Source of the DNA: Lachnoclostridium sp. UBA2905
GTDB taxonomy: Bacteria > Bacillota > Clostridia > Lachnospirales > Lachnospiraceae
NCBI GenBank assembly: GCA_002349525.1
Contig: DEDL01000008.1
Span: 62,001 to 126,000, forward strand
Length of the DNA stretch: 64,000 bases
Reading direction: 5' to 3'
Shown here: positions 17,457 to 26,148 of the stretch, in pieces
Layout of the letters: each line of letters starts with the position of its first letter
Numbering within the stretch: position 1 is the first letter of the stretch
Notes under the pieces: generated by a model
What the model saw: the letters and a program-made list of their open reading frames with translations, nothing else
The model's database searches: none
What the model was told of the DNA's origin: nothing
Made by a program: the position numbers and the translations under genes

Positions 17457-19660
17457 TTTTCTTCTCCTTTACTCCCATCAAATACCTGTTCCACAACTCT
17501 TTTGGATGCATTGCCGTCTGACACATTACAAAAACGCTTACAGAAGGCAGTGTACCTGTCACTGTATTCTTCAACTATATTATCAATATATTTAACTGCT
17601 TCAATAACTTCATCCTCAGTATAAAGAAGGGGACCAGGCACCTCATTTTCCATGCTTATATAAAAACCTCTCAGGGTGTCCTTATATTTATCGAAATCAT
17701 ATACATAAAACAGTATCGGACGCAGGAGGTTGGCATAATCAAAAAATACAGAAGAATAATCCGTAATGCATATATCAGATACAATGTAAAGCTCTGCAAT
17801 ATCATCATATCTGCTTACATTATAGGCAAAATCCTCAAGTCCTCTTGTATCAATTGCATCAGCTATGAAATAATGGGTTCGTAAGAGAATTACATACTCA
17901 TCCCCTAACTCCTCCTTCAGGTGCTTTAAGTCAAACCTAAGGGCAAACTGATACTGGCCCGGTCCGTAATACTCATCATCTCTCCAGGTTGGAGCATACA
18001 AAATAACTCTTTTATCCAAAGGAATTCCAAGCTTTTTCTTAACAGCTGCTGCCCTTTCTTCCCTGTCATCTGCATATAGAATATCATTTCTCGGATAACC
18101 CGTTTCAATAATCTTCTCTTTAGGATAAAGGAAGCATCTTTCAAATGTCTCTGTTGAAAATGAATTGTCTGATATCAGATAATCCCATTTTCTTGACTGC
18201 CCATACATATCCATCTTATAGGACTGGGTTGCCGCATGAATATCATCCATATCAAAAACCAGCTTTTTAAGAGGGGTTCCATGCCAGGTTTCAATGAAAA
18301 CCGCTTCCTTTCTCTTGCGATACCATACAGGCTGTCTCATATTATTCACATAGTAACCACATCTTGATGAATAGTAAAACCATCTGAGAGAAAGGTACTT
18401 TACCTTGGTAACATTACCCGGAATACTGGTATTCTTATCATTCACCACCCAGATATACCTGTAGGCATCCCCCTTGTTGCAAAGAAGATACTCGTAAATG
18501 TACTTACAGCTGTCACTATAGTTTTTGCCAAGAAAGCTCTCGAATAATACCCAGTTTTTCTTCACAGGCAGCTTTGAAAAAATGAATTTTTCAATCATAC
18601 GGTACAAAAATGTTGGATGTTTGAAAAAGTTGCCAATTCGCGTTATGCATTTTTTCCTGTAAGCTGTTTTTTCCTGTCTGTATATATCCCTTACAGCAGT
18701 CGCAACGTCATCCTTAAGGGAAATGACCCTGCACAGATTCTCATGACCCGGATTAACTTCAATATTATCTTCGTAAACTGTTTTATTATCAGCAGCCCAG
18801 GCAAGAGCCTTATCATATTCCGCCTGACGTTCATTGCCCCTTGCAGACACCTTTAACTGACTAAGAGCAGGGAACATGATGGCGTCATTATGAATCCTTT
18901 TCATGTATACTGAACTACTGTCTGTGATTATACAGGCATTTTGTGAAAATAATTTTAACATAAAGCCCACATCAGGATACAACTTCACATTTTCATCAAA
19001 AAACACCTCATTATCCTTACGATGAATAAATTCTCTCTTTATAAGAGCATTAAGTACAGAAAAATCATGCTGAGCAAGACGTTTTCTAATAAAACTGTTA
19101 TCCCTTAAATTTAAACTGTTATCTGTTAAATTTAAACTGTCCTTCCTTAAATCCTGTGGCGAAGAAATGTTTTCTTCACAGGCTTCCGAATATTTATAAT
19201 AGGTTGTTTTTATGTCTCCAAATACAATGTCTGCATTCACTCTCACAGCCTTCATGGCGAGCTTTTTAATAGTGTCCGGACGTACATAATCATCACTATC
19301 AAAGAAATATATATACTCACCTTCAGACATATTGATTCCAATATTGCGAAGTGATGCCACGGTTTGCTCACCCTTTGTAAAGACCGGCTTTACATAAGGC
19401 ATTTCCGGATATTGCTGTCTTAAATCATATATAAGCTCTTCCACTATTTTCCGGAACTCTTCATCTGAATAAGACTTGTGTCCCGGAAAACTTTTAACCT
19501 CTTTTCCATCAGAATTATCCATTACAAGCAGCACAACAGGCCGCAGGTCTTCTAAAAGTCCTTCAACGGAAGTTTTAAAATCTGATTTTGCCAAACTTAC
19601 AAGGGCATCCTTCAAAAAATGAATTCCCCTGTAAAAGGGCATAACTATGTCTATCTGCAT
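17453..19660 (-). CDS. GT2 glycosyltransferase fused to CDP-glycerol glycerophosphotransferase
   Basis: A 735-residue bifunctional wall-polymer enzyme. The N-terminal half is a GT2 domain (MQIDIVMPFYRGIHFLKDAL; metal-binding FFDSDDYVRPDT, about 110-120). The C-terminal half is a TagF/TagB-type domain (WVLFESFLGKNYSDSCKYI, FIETWHGTPLKKL, GYPRNDIL, YAPTWRD, SDICITDYSSVFFDYANL). These enzymes polymerise polyol-phosphate chains such as teichoic acids. Inside the GT2 part lies a three-copy 7-residue repeat. The ATG has a weak ribosome binding site. It leads the coupled cluster with the CPBP and ANT(6)-like genes. Confidence 0.9.
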   Translation of the reverse strand: MQIDIVMPFYRGIHFLKDALVSLAKSDFKTSVEGLLEDLRPVVLLVMDNSDGKEVKSFPGHKSYSDEEFRKIVEELIYDLRQQYPEMPYVKPVFTKGEQTVASLRNIGINMSEGEYIYFFDSDDYVRPDTIKKLAMKAVRVNADIVFGDIKTTYYKYSEACEENISSPQDLRKDSLNLTDNSLNLRDNSFIRKRLAQHDFSVLNALIKREFIHRKDNEVFFDENVKLYPDVGFMLKLFSQNACIITDSSSVYMKRIHNDAIMFPALSQLKVSARGNERQAEYDKALAWAADNKTVYEDNIEVNPGHENLCRVISLKDDVATAVRDIYRQEKTAYRKKCITRIGNFFKHPTFLYRMIEKFIFSKLPVKKNWVLFESFLGKNYSDSCKYIYEYLLCNKGDAYRYIWVVNDKNTSIPGNVTKVKYLSLRWFYYSSRCGYYVNNMRQPVWYRKRKEAVFIETWHGTPLKKLVFDMDDIHAATQSYKMDMYGQSRKWDYLISDNSFSTETFERCFLYPKEKIIETGYPRNDILYADDREERAAAVKKKLGIPLDKRVILYAPTWRDDEYYGPGQYQFALRFDLKHLKEELGDEYVILLRTHYFIADAIDTRGLEDFAYNVSRYDDIAELYIVSDICITDYSSVFFDYANLLRPILFYVYDFDKYKDTLRGFYISMENEVPGPLLYTEDEVIEAVKYIDNIVEEYSDRYTAFCKRFCNVSDGNASKRVVEQVFDGSKGEEK
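19092..19154 (-). repeat. In-frame 21-bp triplet within the GT2-TagF gene
   Basis: Three 21-bp copies (AAACTGTTATCCCTTAAATT type), the last one diverged. They encode a 7-residue LNL(R/T)DNS-type repeat and so preserve the frame. Confidence 0.8.
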
Positions 19661-19776
19661 ACCATATCACTATTCTTTCCTGATCTTTTGCGCCCATTAT
19701 AACACTACATGATGTGTTTGTATAGTAATCACATCAATATATATCCTGTAAAATTATATGCTTATTATTGCAAAAG

Positions 19777-19805
19777 GCCCCGTATATTTTCAAAATATAC
19801 GGGGC
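19777..19805 (-). terminator. Terminator of the GH43 gene
   Basis: A perfect 14-bp inverted repeat (GCCCCGTATATTTT) around a single central base, followed on the minus strand by CTTTT. It lies about 50 bp downstream of the GH43 stop. Confidence 0.85.
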
Positions 19806-19857
19806 AACAAATGCTATATCCTATATTCTATATTATTATACTGCTACAGTTAAATCT

Positions 19858-22212
19858 TTATTTTTTGGCTTTAACTGTCTTAACCTTTGAATAATTGCTA
19901 TATACCTTTTTGTTATCAGATACAGTGTATGCACGGGCTTTTACGAAATATTTCTTATTGCTCTTAATGCCTTTAATAGTTCCGCTTAACTTTGAAGACT
20001 TAAGCTTAAGAACAACCTTATATTTGCCATTCTTCTTAGTAGCAACAGCTACCTGATAACCCTTTGCGCCCTTAACCTTTTTAAGTTTGACCTTTATTTT
20101 CTTTCCGGCCCTCTTTATGCTCTTAATCTTAGGTGCTGCAAGTTTAACTGGTGCAACTGTTGCAGGTGTTTCTACAGCTGGTGCCTGTGGAGCCTGTATT
20201 GGAGCAGCACTCACATTATTGCCTGTCTGCACTTTATTGTCAGGTACAACACTAGGTTCTGGTGAAGGAGAAGGAAGAGCCTTGGTTTCAAACTGCCATG
20301 TATCAAAGTTAAATAACTTAGCGTTATCCTTGCCTGTAAATACAAATGTCATATCATGAACACCAGTTATCTTCTCGGTAATATCAATCTTCTTCTCCTC
20401 ATACACATTAGTTCCGCCTGTGTTAGTAACATCAATTGTACCGATAAGCTTCTTAGCATCTTCATTATCATAATCTATCCAGATTTCTATAGAACCTCCT
20501 ACAGTATCTGCATCAGGATTATATTCCTTCTTGAGGCCTGTCTTATTATTTACAAATTCTTTTCCATTCCAGTCAAGGTATGGATCTGGCAGAGGTGTTC
20601 CCTCTCCACATGCAACACTTGCCTTAAATGCGATAGGTCCTTCGCTGCCAAAATCTATATTACGTACTCTGATGAAATCATCATTATCAATATCTGTTAC
20701 AACAACACCATACATTGCTGCTGATTTCCAGAATGCCTGCTGTCCTGTTACTTCATCAATATCAGTACATATCTGCTTTGACTTAGTCTTAACTCCTAAT
20801 GGAGTTCCGTTATATCCACCTTCCGGACCATTAAGATTAGATTCCCAACATATTGTCTCTGCCTGGTTAAGCTCATATGGATTAAGAGTGCCAGTTGGGT
20901 CAACACTGAAATATGGGTTACCCTTTACAAACTTCTTTCCTTCCGGATCAGTTTCTTCAATTCCCTGATCGAAAAGTGCATCTTCATCATCAGGTGTTTC
21001 CTTCTTAATGAGATTATTCTCATCATATGTAAATTCTTTTACACAGATATTTCTGTTAGAACCATCTCCACCTATAAGAAGGTTATTAAGATAAAACATA
21101 TAATTATGTCCGTTCATCTCTGCTACACCAGGATGAATGCAGGAGAAGTTCCATTTTCTATCAAATAATGTTCCTCTGTATGTCCAAGGTCCAAGTGGAG
21201 TTGGAGCTGTTGAATACTCACATGTTTCAGGAAGACGTCCACCTACAAATACAAGGAAGTAATCATCTGTTCCCTCCTTGCCGTCATCATGCTTGTATAC
21301 CCAAGGTCCCTCTTCGAAACATGAACGTTCTTCTGTTACCTTATCAACAGATTCTGTTGGGAACTTATACATATTCTGATTATCCTTAGTGATCTTATCC
21401 TTCTTAGTTGGCTCACCAAAGGCCTCATAGGCTCCATCACCTAATGTCTTAAAGCTGTGAAGACCATTCTTATATTCTCCCATTATTGTGTTGTCCTGTC
21501 TGTCAAATCTTGGATCTGGAGCAGCCTCTACTTCATCAATAACACCATCTCCATTAGTATCAGGATCAACATCCTTAAGGTCGTTAGTCAGTTTACAATA
21601 TCTTAAATAAGGATTACCCCAGTAAAGATATACATCATAGTTCTCATAATCATCTGGATTACCATGATCTTCTATGTATACTGTTGGGTCAATGTTTCCA
21701 CCACCCCAGCCACCGTCAATAAGGTATTTGCCCGGTGTATAATCTTCAAATGGTCCCCATGGGTTGTCAGCAACCGCAAGGTCAATTTTTGTACCATTAA
21801 ATGGTGCGCAAAGGAAATACTTCTTAACCCAGTTTCCGTTCTCATCCTTAATTGGCATCTCAAATGCCTGCGGAGCCCAGGCTCTCCAGTTTTCATTATT
21901 CTTATCTTCCTTGTCAAATGTCATTGCATGAGCAATCATACCCATATCAGTATAATTGATCATATCCTTAGTAGCAAAACAACGCCACTCATTCATGTAA
22001 CTCCAGTCATCAATACATGACTCTTTAAGGTCATCCCTTGTAGTATAAACATACATTGTGTCACCTACAACAAGTGGAGCTGGATCTGCAGTATACATTG
22101 TCTGAACAACAGGATTCTCAGCCTTCACCAGAGAAGGAACTGTCACTGATGTAGCAGCCACTGCCATAACAGACATCATTGTAACTGCTTTTTTAAATAT
22201 TCTACGTTTCAT
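19858..22212 (-). CDS. Secreted GH43 glycosidase with CBM6 and Fn3-like domain
   Basis: Probable arabinoxylan-active arabinofuranosidase or xylosidase, exported. The 784-residue precursor has a signal peptide (cleavage near VKAEN, residue 31), a five-bladed beta-propeller GH43 domain (about 35-430) with the general-base segment YTADPAPLV, the WRAWAPQAFEM and GNIDPTVYIEDHG segments and the acid region EEGPWVYKH. A CBM6 follows (about 450-640, NPYELNQAETICWES to FNFDTWQFE), then a Pro/Val linker and a basic Fn3-like domain (about 690-784). Substrate is inferred from domain combination and from the nearby xylanase. Confidence 0.9.
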   Translation of the reverse strand: MKRRIFKKAVTMMSVMAVAATSVTVPSLVKAENPVVQTMYTADPAPLVVGDTMYVYTTRDDLKESCIDDWSYMNEWRCFATKDMINYTDMGMIAHAMTFDKEDKNNENWRAWAPQAFEMPIKDENGNWVKKYFLCAPFNGTKIDLAVADNPWGPFEDYTPGKYLIDGGWGGGNIDPTVYIEDHGNPDDYENYDVYLYWGNPYLRYCKLTNDLKDVDPDTNGDGVIDEVEAAPDPRFDRQDNTIMGEYKNGLHSFKTLGDGAYEAFGEPTKKDKITKDNQNMYKFPTESVDKVTEERSCFEEGPWVYKHDDGKEGTDDYFLVFVGGRLPETCEYSTAPTPLGPWTYRGTLFDRKWNFSCIHPGVAEMNGHNYMFYLNNLLIGGDGSNRNICVKEFTYDENNLIKKETPDDEDALFDQGIEETDPEGKKFVKGNPYFSVDPTGTLNPYELNQAETICWESNLNGPEGGYNGTPLGVKTKSKQICTDIDEVTGQQAFWKSAAMYGVVVTDIDNDDFIRVRNIDFGSEGPIAFKASVACGEGTPLPDPYLDWNGKEFVNNKTGLKKEYNPDADTVGGSIEIWIDYDNEDAKKLIGTIDVTNTGGTNVYEEKKIDITEKITGVHDMTFVFTGKDNAKLFNFDTWQFETKALPSPSPEPSVVPDNKVQTGNNVSAAPIQAPQAPAVETPATVAPVKLAAPKIKSIKRAGKKIKVKLKKVKGAKGYQVAVATKKNGKYKVVLKLKSSKLSGTIKGIKSNKKYFVKARAYTVSDNKKVYSNYSKVKTVKAKK

Positions 22213-22380
22213 ACAAAAACCTCTCTTTCAAAAAGCAATGTCTAATTGATATATTGTTATTATATATACAGGGGCATCCATAATACAATGATTAATCTTA
22301 ATATATAAATTGATAGATTATAAGATTTTGTATTTTTGCTTTTAATGTTTCCGGCATATATCTTAAGCTTCCCTTATGAT

Positions 22381-22644
22381 CTACATAAAAAAGACCCTTT
22401 CAGGCAATGTCATTAAGTTAAGATGACCAATCAAGATCTTAGCATCAGAAATGATGCTAGCAATGTCATTAAAGTTGTCTATCATAGCCTTTGCTAATGC
22501 TTGATATACCAAGTAGCATCATTTACGTTAAAATGTCAATCGAATGTCTTCCACGATGACTTCTTTCACATACATCATTTCTTCTTCGTCCATCATTGCA
22601 TAACTGCTTGGCATTACTAATGCTCCATTGTAACACATTTCCAT
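22381..22644 (-). pseudogene. Broken bacteriocin-like peptide precursor
   Basis: A strong ribosome binding site (AAGGAGG, nine bases before ATG) starts a 38-codon ORF with residues 6-26 reading NGALVMPSSYAMMDEEEMMY. This resembles the leader of a class II, halocin-like bacteriocin family in Lachnospiraceae (consensus recalled as GALVxPSSYxxMDEEEMTYVEGG). The usual double-glycine site is replaced by YVKEV. After stops TAA and TGA the same frame reopens as CYLVYQALAKAMIDNFNDI and continues about 40 codons, as expected of a mature peptide, to a final stop near 22381. Two in-frame stops therefore suggest a decayed precursor. The 38-residue truncated peptide might still be made. Confidence 0.55.
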
Positions 22645-22722
22645 TATATGTGTCCTCCTTCATAATTTTAATTGTTTTCCTCCCCGTTTGCAACCAGATT
22701 GGAACATTTATGTAAAAGATTT

Positions 22723-22895
22723 TTACAACACTATTATGTATAAACTCATAATACCTTCATCATCTTCATCTATTTCATAAGTCATTTCTTCCTCGTTAGG
22801 CTTAGCAATTATTTTGAAATTTCCTTGTTGCATTTCCCACAGACGATAATAATGTCCTTGTAATTCCAATAATTCTTCATGACTTATGGGCACCT
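22723..22895 (-). pseudogene. C-terminal remnant of an ABC exporter
   Basis: The frame reads SHEELLELQGHYYRLWEMQQ and then a polar acidic tail ending in MSLYIIVL. HEELLELxGxYxxLW is the characteristic C-terminus of ABC-exporter ATPase domains. No Walker motifs remain. It begins abruptly, overlapping the end of the relaxase-like fragment, and lies 80 bp upstream of the bacteriocin-like leader, so it is probably the tail of a peptidase-type bacteriocin exporter left by a deletion. Confidence 0.6.
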
Positions 22896-23080
22896 ATCTT
22901 AACCTCATAGCCAAGCTTTTCCATAAGAAAAATAAATTCTTCAAAGCTTTCTGCCTTATTCCTGCAATACTGCATATCTCCCGTGATAAAATCGCCCCAG
23001 CTCTGCTCCTTTTCCCACTGCTTGCGGTTCATATTCACAGGGTCTTTGCTGTATTCTTTTTTTGTTATCTGTTTCTCCAT
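22877..23080 (-). pseudogene. Relaxase-like fragment
   Basis: A 67-codon ORF. Its second half (SWGDFITGDMQYCRNKAES, then FEEFIFLMEKLGYEVKIG) resembles the central segment of mobilization relaxases, where a short helix is followed by DFLxxMxxxGYEIKxGKHI. The frame ends at TGA exactly where ABC-exporter sequence begins in another frame, suggesting a deletion join. The ATG has GGAGG upstream, so a short peptide could be made. The assignment is by pattern only. Confidence 0.45.
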
Positions 23081-23298
23081 GTAAAATCCTCCAATTATTC
23101 AAATAGTAGCTACACTCCTTCTGCCCGCAGAAATCTCCTTTAACGCTACGAACAGAATTTCTTTCAGATAAAAACTGCAAGATACGGAAATCGCAATGCG
23201 TTTCCAATCTTGTTAGGGGCAAAAGCCCCTAAAACCCCGATATTTATACTGATATTTCGCAGAAATCCACCCTTTCAGATAAATTTTTGTAAAACAAA
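23081..23298. other. Spacer with mobile-element-like sequence, no gene
   Basis: Contains the GGGGCAAAAGCCCC palindrome (around 23216-23230) followed by TAAAACCCCGATATTTAT, a type of sequence often found near mobilization regions of clostridial conjugative elements. It could be remains of an oriT or mobilization-gene flank. No open reading frame with a ribosome binding site was found. Confidence 0.3.
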
Positions 23299-23349
23299 AG
23301 GCAGGACTACCGACGAAAATGTAATACACTTTCTGTCAATATCCTGCCT
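23299..23349 (-). terminator. Terminator of the HipA-like gene
   Basis: AGGCAGGA pairs with TCCTGCCT across a 35-base loop region and is followed on the minus strand by TTTGTTTT. It lies about 140 bp after the HipA stop. Confidence 0.6.
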
Positions 23350-23485
23350 CTTGTTATACAAACCGTTATACAGATAAAAGGGCAATAAAAAAACTGTCAA
23401 ACACATCCGGCTCATTTGAACCATTTTGTTTCACAGTTTTTACGCTTTTTCACTATTCTGTTTTACGATTTGTTTGACAAAAAAC

Positions 23486-24763
23486 TTATCTTCCTTTTCT
23501 GCTTCTGACACTTTCCTCCGTTCTTCCGGTCTTAACTTCCTGCTTTATAACAAATTCATCTGCATTCAGACCGACCTTTCGATGGTCCGGTACAGCCATT
23601 TTGATTTTATGAAGGTCCTGACCCAATTGGAATGCCCTGAATAATTCTATTTTTCTCTCGTATCCCTCTCCAACAAGGCGAATCCTTCTTTCATCAATCT
23701 GTGAATCCAGTCCATAAAGACCTTCAACCAAAGAACGTGACGGCAGTTTTGTAACATCCAACAGATTTCTGTCCGATACCAGATTAAGAAGTTTTAATTC
23801 ATCACCTGCAAAACTTTCCGTTTTTATGCTAAGCAACCCTTTGTCAGTTGACGGTACACTGTCCTGTACAAACAGACACTTCCCACTGTCATAAATAGGA
23901 GCAGGCATCACAAACTGTAAAGATTCGGCATCTCTCAAAACGGACACATTACTAAGGTGACGGTCTCTTCCTGAAAGCACAAAATCAGACAAAATCATAT
24001 AGTCAAGATAATTCCTGAGTATTCCTTCATCCAGTCCATGTTTTCCACACACCTTTATAAAATGTTCAAAGTAAGATACATCATTACTCCTTTTTTCGGA
24101 GCAGACTACATCATATGCAGATATAAGTTCTAATTCCTGAGACGTGAAAAGCTTTGAATAACAACCATAATCATAACTTCGCCCATTAATCTTAATAAGC
24201 TTATATTCCGTAAAATTATCAAAATTTTGCATCTGATGCATCTTTGAGGCTATCACTTCATTAATACTTTCAGAAGATAAATGGTCCCTGTTTCCTTTTA
24301 ACAGACCACGTTCCCCATTTAAAATTGTCCAGCTCTTTTCCAGTGTTCCCTGCAGGGAACCGTTTGGAGTATAGTGTGGGATCTCATCACTGTCTCCCCC
24401 CGCTTCACCAAGTAAAATATCCCCATGGAAATCATTATCAAAAAGATTAACTTCATTCCATGTCATTCCTGAATCAAGCGGTGAAATCCAGTAATAATCC
24501 GTCAATGATAACCCCAGATTCTTTAACAGATAATCTTCCGGTCCAAGCAGTCCTTTTTTTTCAAGCATCTGCCTGATATTACCCTGACTGATGGGAACAG
24601 ACCTTCTTTTCCACCATTGTTTTAGCCAGTCAAAATTACCCGCATCATGTAGCGGTGCCAATTCCGGATTTATAAATTTTTGATGAAATTTATAAACGCT
24701 GCCATCATCTGCAAAATCTATAACCGTTATAATTTCATCTTTACGCTTTAATACATAATTCAT
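23486..24763 (-). CDS. HipA-like serine/threonine kinase (toxin of a TA pair)
   Basis: A 425-residue protein with the HipA-type kinase C-terminal region: a catalytic loop SGRDRHLSNVSVL (about 260) and a metal-binding segment PIYDSGKCLF in place of DFG. The N-terminal half (FNWLKQWWKRR-like region, LLGEAGGDSDEIPHY) matches HipA-domain proteins of Firmicutes that lack the separate HipA N-terminal subdomain. HipA kinases phosphorylate translation factors such as GltX to induce dormancy. It overlaps its upstream antitoxin gene by 23 bp, with GGAGGAAATGT before ATG. It is intact within an otherwise decayed element. Confidence 0.8.
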   Translation of the reverse strand: MNYVLKRKDEIITVIDFADDGSVYKFHQKFINPELAPLHDAGNFDWLKQWWKRRSVPISQGNIRQMLEKKGLLGPEDYLLKNLGLSLTDYYWISPLDSGMTWNEVNLFDNDFHGDILLGEAGGDSDEIPHYTPNGSLQGTLEKSWTILNGERGLLKGNRDHLSSESINEVIASKMHQMQNFDNFTEYKLIKINGRSYDYGCYSKLFTSQELELISAYDVVCSEKRSNDVSYFEHFIKVCGKHGLDEGILRNYLDYMILSDFVLSGRDRHLSNVSVLRDAESLQFVMPAPIYDSGKCLFVQDSVPSTDKGLLSIKTESFAGDELKLLNLVSDRNLLDVTKLPSRSLVEGLYGLDSQIDERRIRLVGEGYERKIELFRAFQLGQDLHKIKMAVPDHRKVGLNADEFVIKQEVKTGRTEESVRSRKGR

Positions 24764-25163
24764 ACATTTCCTCCATTTCCTGTTTCCGTATCATCTTTTC
24801 CATTTGCCATTCCGCTATACTGTCAATAAACAGGGTTGCTTCCTTTTTTACCGGACACAACTCCTCCTTAAATACCCTGTTGTGGTATTGAAATTCCAGT
24901 ATATACTGTTTATTTTTGACATATACCGACCCGTTCACCGAATATTCCTCTGAATAAACAGATATCTGCCTAGTACATAATCCATATAATTCATCCATTG
25001 AAAGTCCCAGTATTCCGGCAAGCTTAAATACAATTCCTGCTCTGATGTTAGCGATATCCACCTTATGATTCACAATATCATTCAATGTGCTGTAAGGTAT
25101 TCCACTTATCTCTGACAATTTATACAGAGACAGTTCTTTCCGGCATAAAAATTCTTTCAGCAT
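24741..25163 (-). CDS. XRE-family antitoxin of the HipA-like kinase
   Basis: A 140-residue protein with an N-terminal helix-turn-helix (LYKLSEISGIPYSTLNDIVN, about 15-35) and a C-terminal domain of unknown fold, presumably the kinase-binding part. ATG at 25163 follows AGAGGTG by six bases; an in-frame GTG at 25172 lies within that site and is rejected. The promoter overlaps an inverted repeat, consistent with autoregulation. Gene order antitoxin-toxin with a short overlap is typical of type II toxin-antitoxin pairs. Confidence 0.8.
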   Translation of the reverse strand: MLKEFLCRKELSLYKLSEISGIPYSTLNDIVNHKVDIANIRAGIVFKLAGILGLSMDELYGLCTRQISVYSEEYSVNGSVYVKNKQYILEFQYHNRVFKEELCPVKKEATLFIDSIAEWQMEKMIRKQEMEEMYELCIKA

Positions 25164-25185
25164 AATAATCACCTCTTCTGCTTAA

Positions 25186-25214
25186 ATTATACCGCTATAT
25201 CGGTATGTTTTCAA
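25186..25214 (-). promoter_or_regulatory. TA promoter with palindromic operator
   Basis: Minus-strand TTGAAA and TATAAT with a 17-bp spacer. Between them, and touching the -10, is ATACCG-CTATAT-CGGTAT (25189-25206), a perfect 6-bp inverted repeat, likely the XRE operator. Confidence 0.75.
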
Positions 25215-25290
25215 GATGATTTTATTTTTTCCATATCCTTACAGCTTTAATCATCATCCCCAAACATTGCCTCCATAACAAAATATCTGC

Positions 25291-25473
25291 CTAACGATAG
25301 CAGCGGAACTCATAGAACTCTACACTGTTGCCCTGATAAACTCCGGCACACTCAATGTAAAAATACGGTTCTACTTCCAATACCATCATTCCGGCTATGT
25401 AATCTGCAATCTCTTCCTCACTACAAAGCCTTTCCCCACTAATGGTTGACGCAAGGTTTAAATTCGTTTCCAC
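25291..25473 (-). CDS. Short ORF, possible mobile-element remnant
   Basis: 60 codons starting with GTG, ending VEFYEFRCYR, with a protein-like composition (EEEIADYIAGMMVLEVEPYF). There is no clear ribosome binding site, and the frame continues upstream to a TAG without ATG. It overlaps the end of the small membrane-peptide gene. It may be the C-terminal piece of a longer transfer protein. Confidence 0.35.
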   Translation of the reverse strand: METNLNLASTISGERLCSEEEIADYIAGMMVLEVEPYFYIECAGVYQGNSVEFYEFRCYR

Positions 25474-25544
25474 AAATACAGAATAATAACCGAAACCATC
25501 AACACACTACACAACACCAACATAAACCATACTTTCTTTAACAT
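25458..25544 (-). CDS. 28-residue single-helix membrane peptide
   Basis: MLKKVWFMLVLCSVLMVSV followed by IILYLWKRI: one transmembrane helix flanked by Lys/Arg. AAGGGAGCG precedes ATG by seven bases. It lies 15 bp downstream of the 53-residue hydrophobic gene, in the same direction. Such small membrane peptides occur in Gram-positive conjugative elements; a specific role cannot be given. Confidence 0.45.
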   Translation of the reverse strand: MLKKVWFMLVLCSVLMVSVIILYLWKRI

Positions 25545-25559
25545 AGAAATCGCTCCCTT

Positions 25560-25721
25560 CTACTGTGGTACTGCTGCTTTTGCAAAAATCAGAAAGACCC
25601 TTGCCACCAGCACAAATAACAACAAAAACAACTTTGTTCCGCAAAGAACTGCCTTTAATACAAAAAGCACACTTTTCAAAAGAAACTTCACTACAGCAAT
25701 TAAAATGCTTCCTAATCCCAT
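25560..25721 (-). CDS. 53-residue hydrophobic protein of a conjugative-element type
   Basis: MGLGSILIAVVKFLLKSVLF, then KAVLCGTKLFLLLFVLVARV: two amphipathic/hydrophobic helices with Lys at regular spacing. A consensus AAAGGAGG lies six bases before ATG. An overlapping 78-codon frame on the same strand lacks such a site and is rejected. Comparable small hydrophobic proteins are found in integrative elements of Lachnospiraceae, but this is from memory. Confidence 0.5.
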   Translation of the reverse strand: MGLGSILIAVVKFLLKSVLFVLKAVLCGTKLFLLLFVLVARVFLIFAKAAVPQ

Positions 25722-25823
25722 ACAGGACCTCCTTTCCGGGCATTCCCCTTACAAGTGACCAAACTTAAGAAAATGCCATCACTACTTGCTCCAATGCAGC
25801 CACGCATCGGAGGGGTAAAAAAA

Positions 25824-25874
25824 TACACCATCCCAAACTAACTTCTTATTGAAGTCTAAGCTTAAGATGGTGTA
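25824..25874 (-). terminator. Hairpin terminator
   Basis: TACACCATC (25824-25832) pairs with GATGGTGTA (25866-25874), and on the minus strand the stem is followed by seven T residues. It lies downstream of the truncated XRE gene and upstream of the small hydrophobic genes. Confidence 0.65.
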
Positions 25875-26019
25875 GTCCATACCCACTCTTGGTTTCATAT
25901 TCAGTTTTTTTGGTGCCTTTCTCCACCAATTTTACCGTAACTGAGTAAAAAGATATAGTTGGACTAACCTCTGAAACGCCCTATTTATAAGGCTTTCTTA
26001 AGCTTGTCACTATTATATC

Positions 26020-26148
26020 TCAATCCCCTGTTTCCCATCTTGATACAGACCGACGAGATACATTAAACTGTTCTGCAAACTGTTCCTGAGTAAGCCCTTT
26101 CTCTTTACGAAGTTCTTTCAAGAATTCTCCAATTTTTATTTGATTCAT
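26020..26148 (-). pseudogene. Truncated XRE regulator
   Basis: 42 codons, MNQIKIGEFLKELRKEKGLT to SRRSVSRWETGD, a helix-turn-helix of the Cro/CI type. It stops with TGA right after the WETG motif, where the family usually continues with a long C-terminal domain. GGGAGG lies upstream of ATG. Probably a relic of the mobile-element regulator. Confidence 0.65.

Noticed and set aside
20087..20359. 90-codon plus-strand ORF within GH43
   Set aside because: Antisense to the coding sequence of the Pro/Ala linker and Fn3-like domain; a shadow of its codon usage.
22213..22380. Second attachment site (direct repeat of the tRNA-Leu 3' end) left of the decayed element
   Set aside because: I compared the tRNA 3' sequence with this spacer by eye and saw no repeat; the boundary remains unknown.
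22956..23222. 88-codon ORF on the minus strand overlapping the relaxase-like fragment
   Set aside because: No ribosome binding site, and the sequence is composed of rare and random-looking residues; a shadow of the other frame.
25507..25743. 78-codon ORF on the minus strand
   Set aside because: It overlaps the 53-residue hydrophobic gene in another frame; that frame has the consensus ribosome binding site, and this one has a Cys/Ser-rich, low-quality composition.
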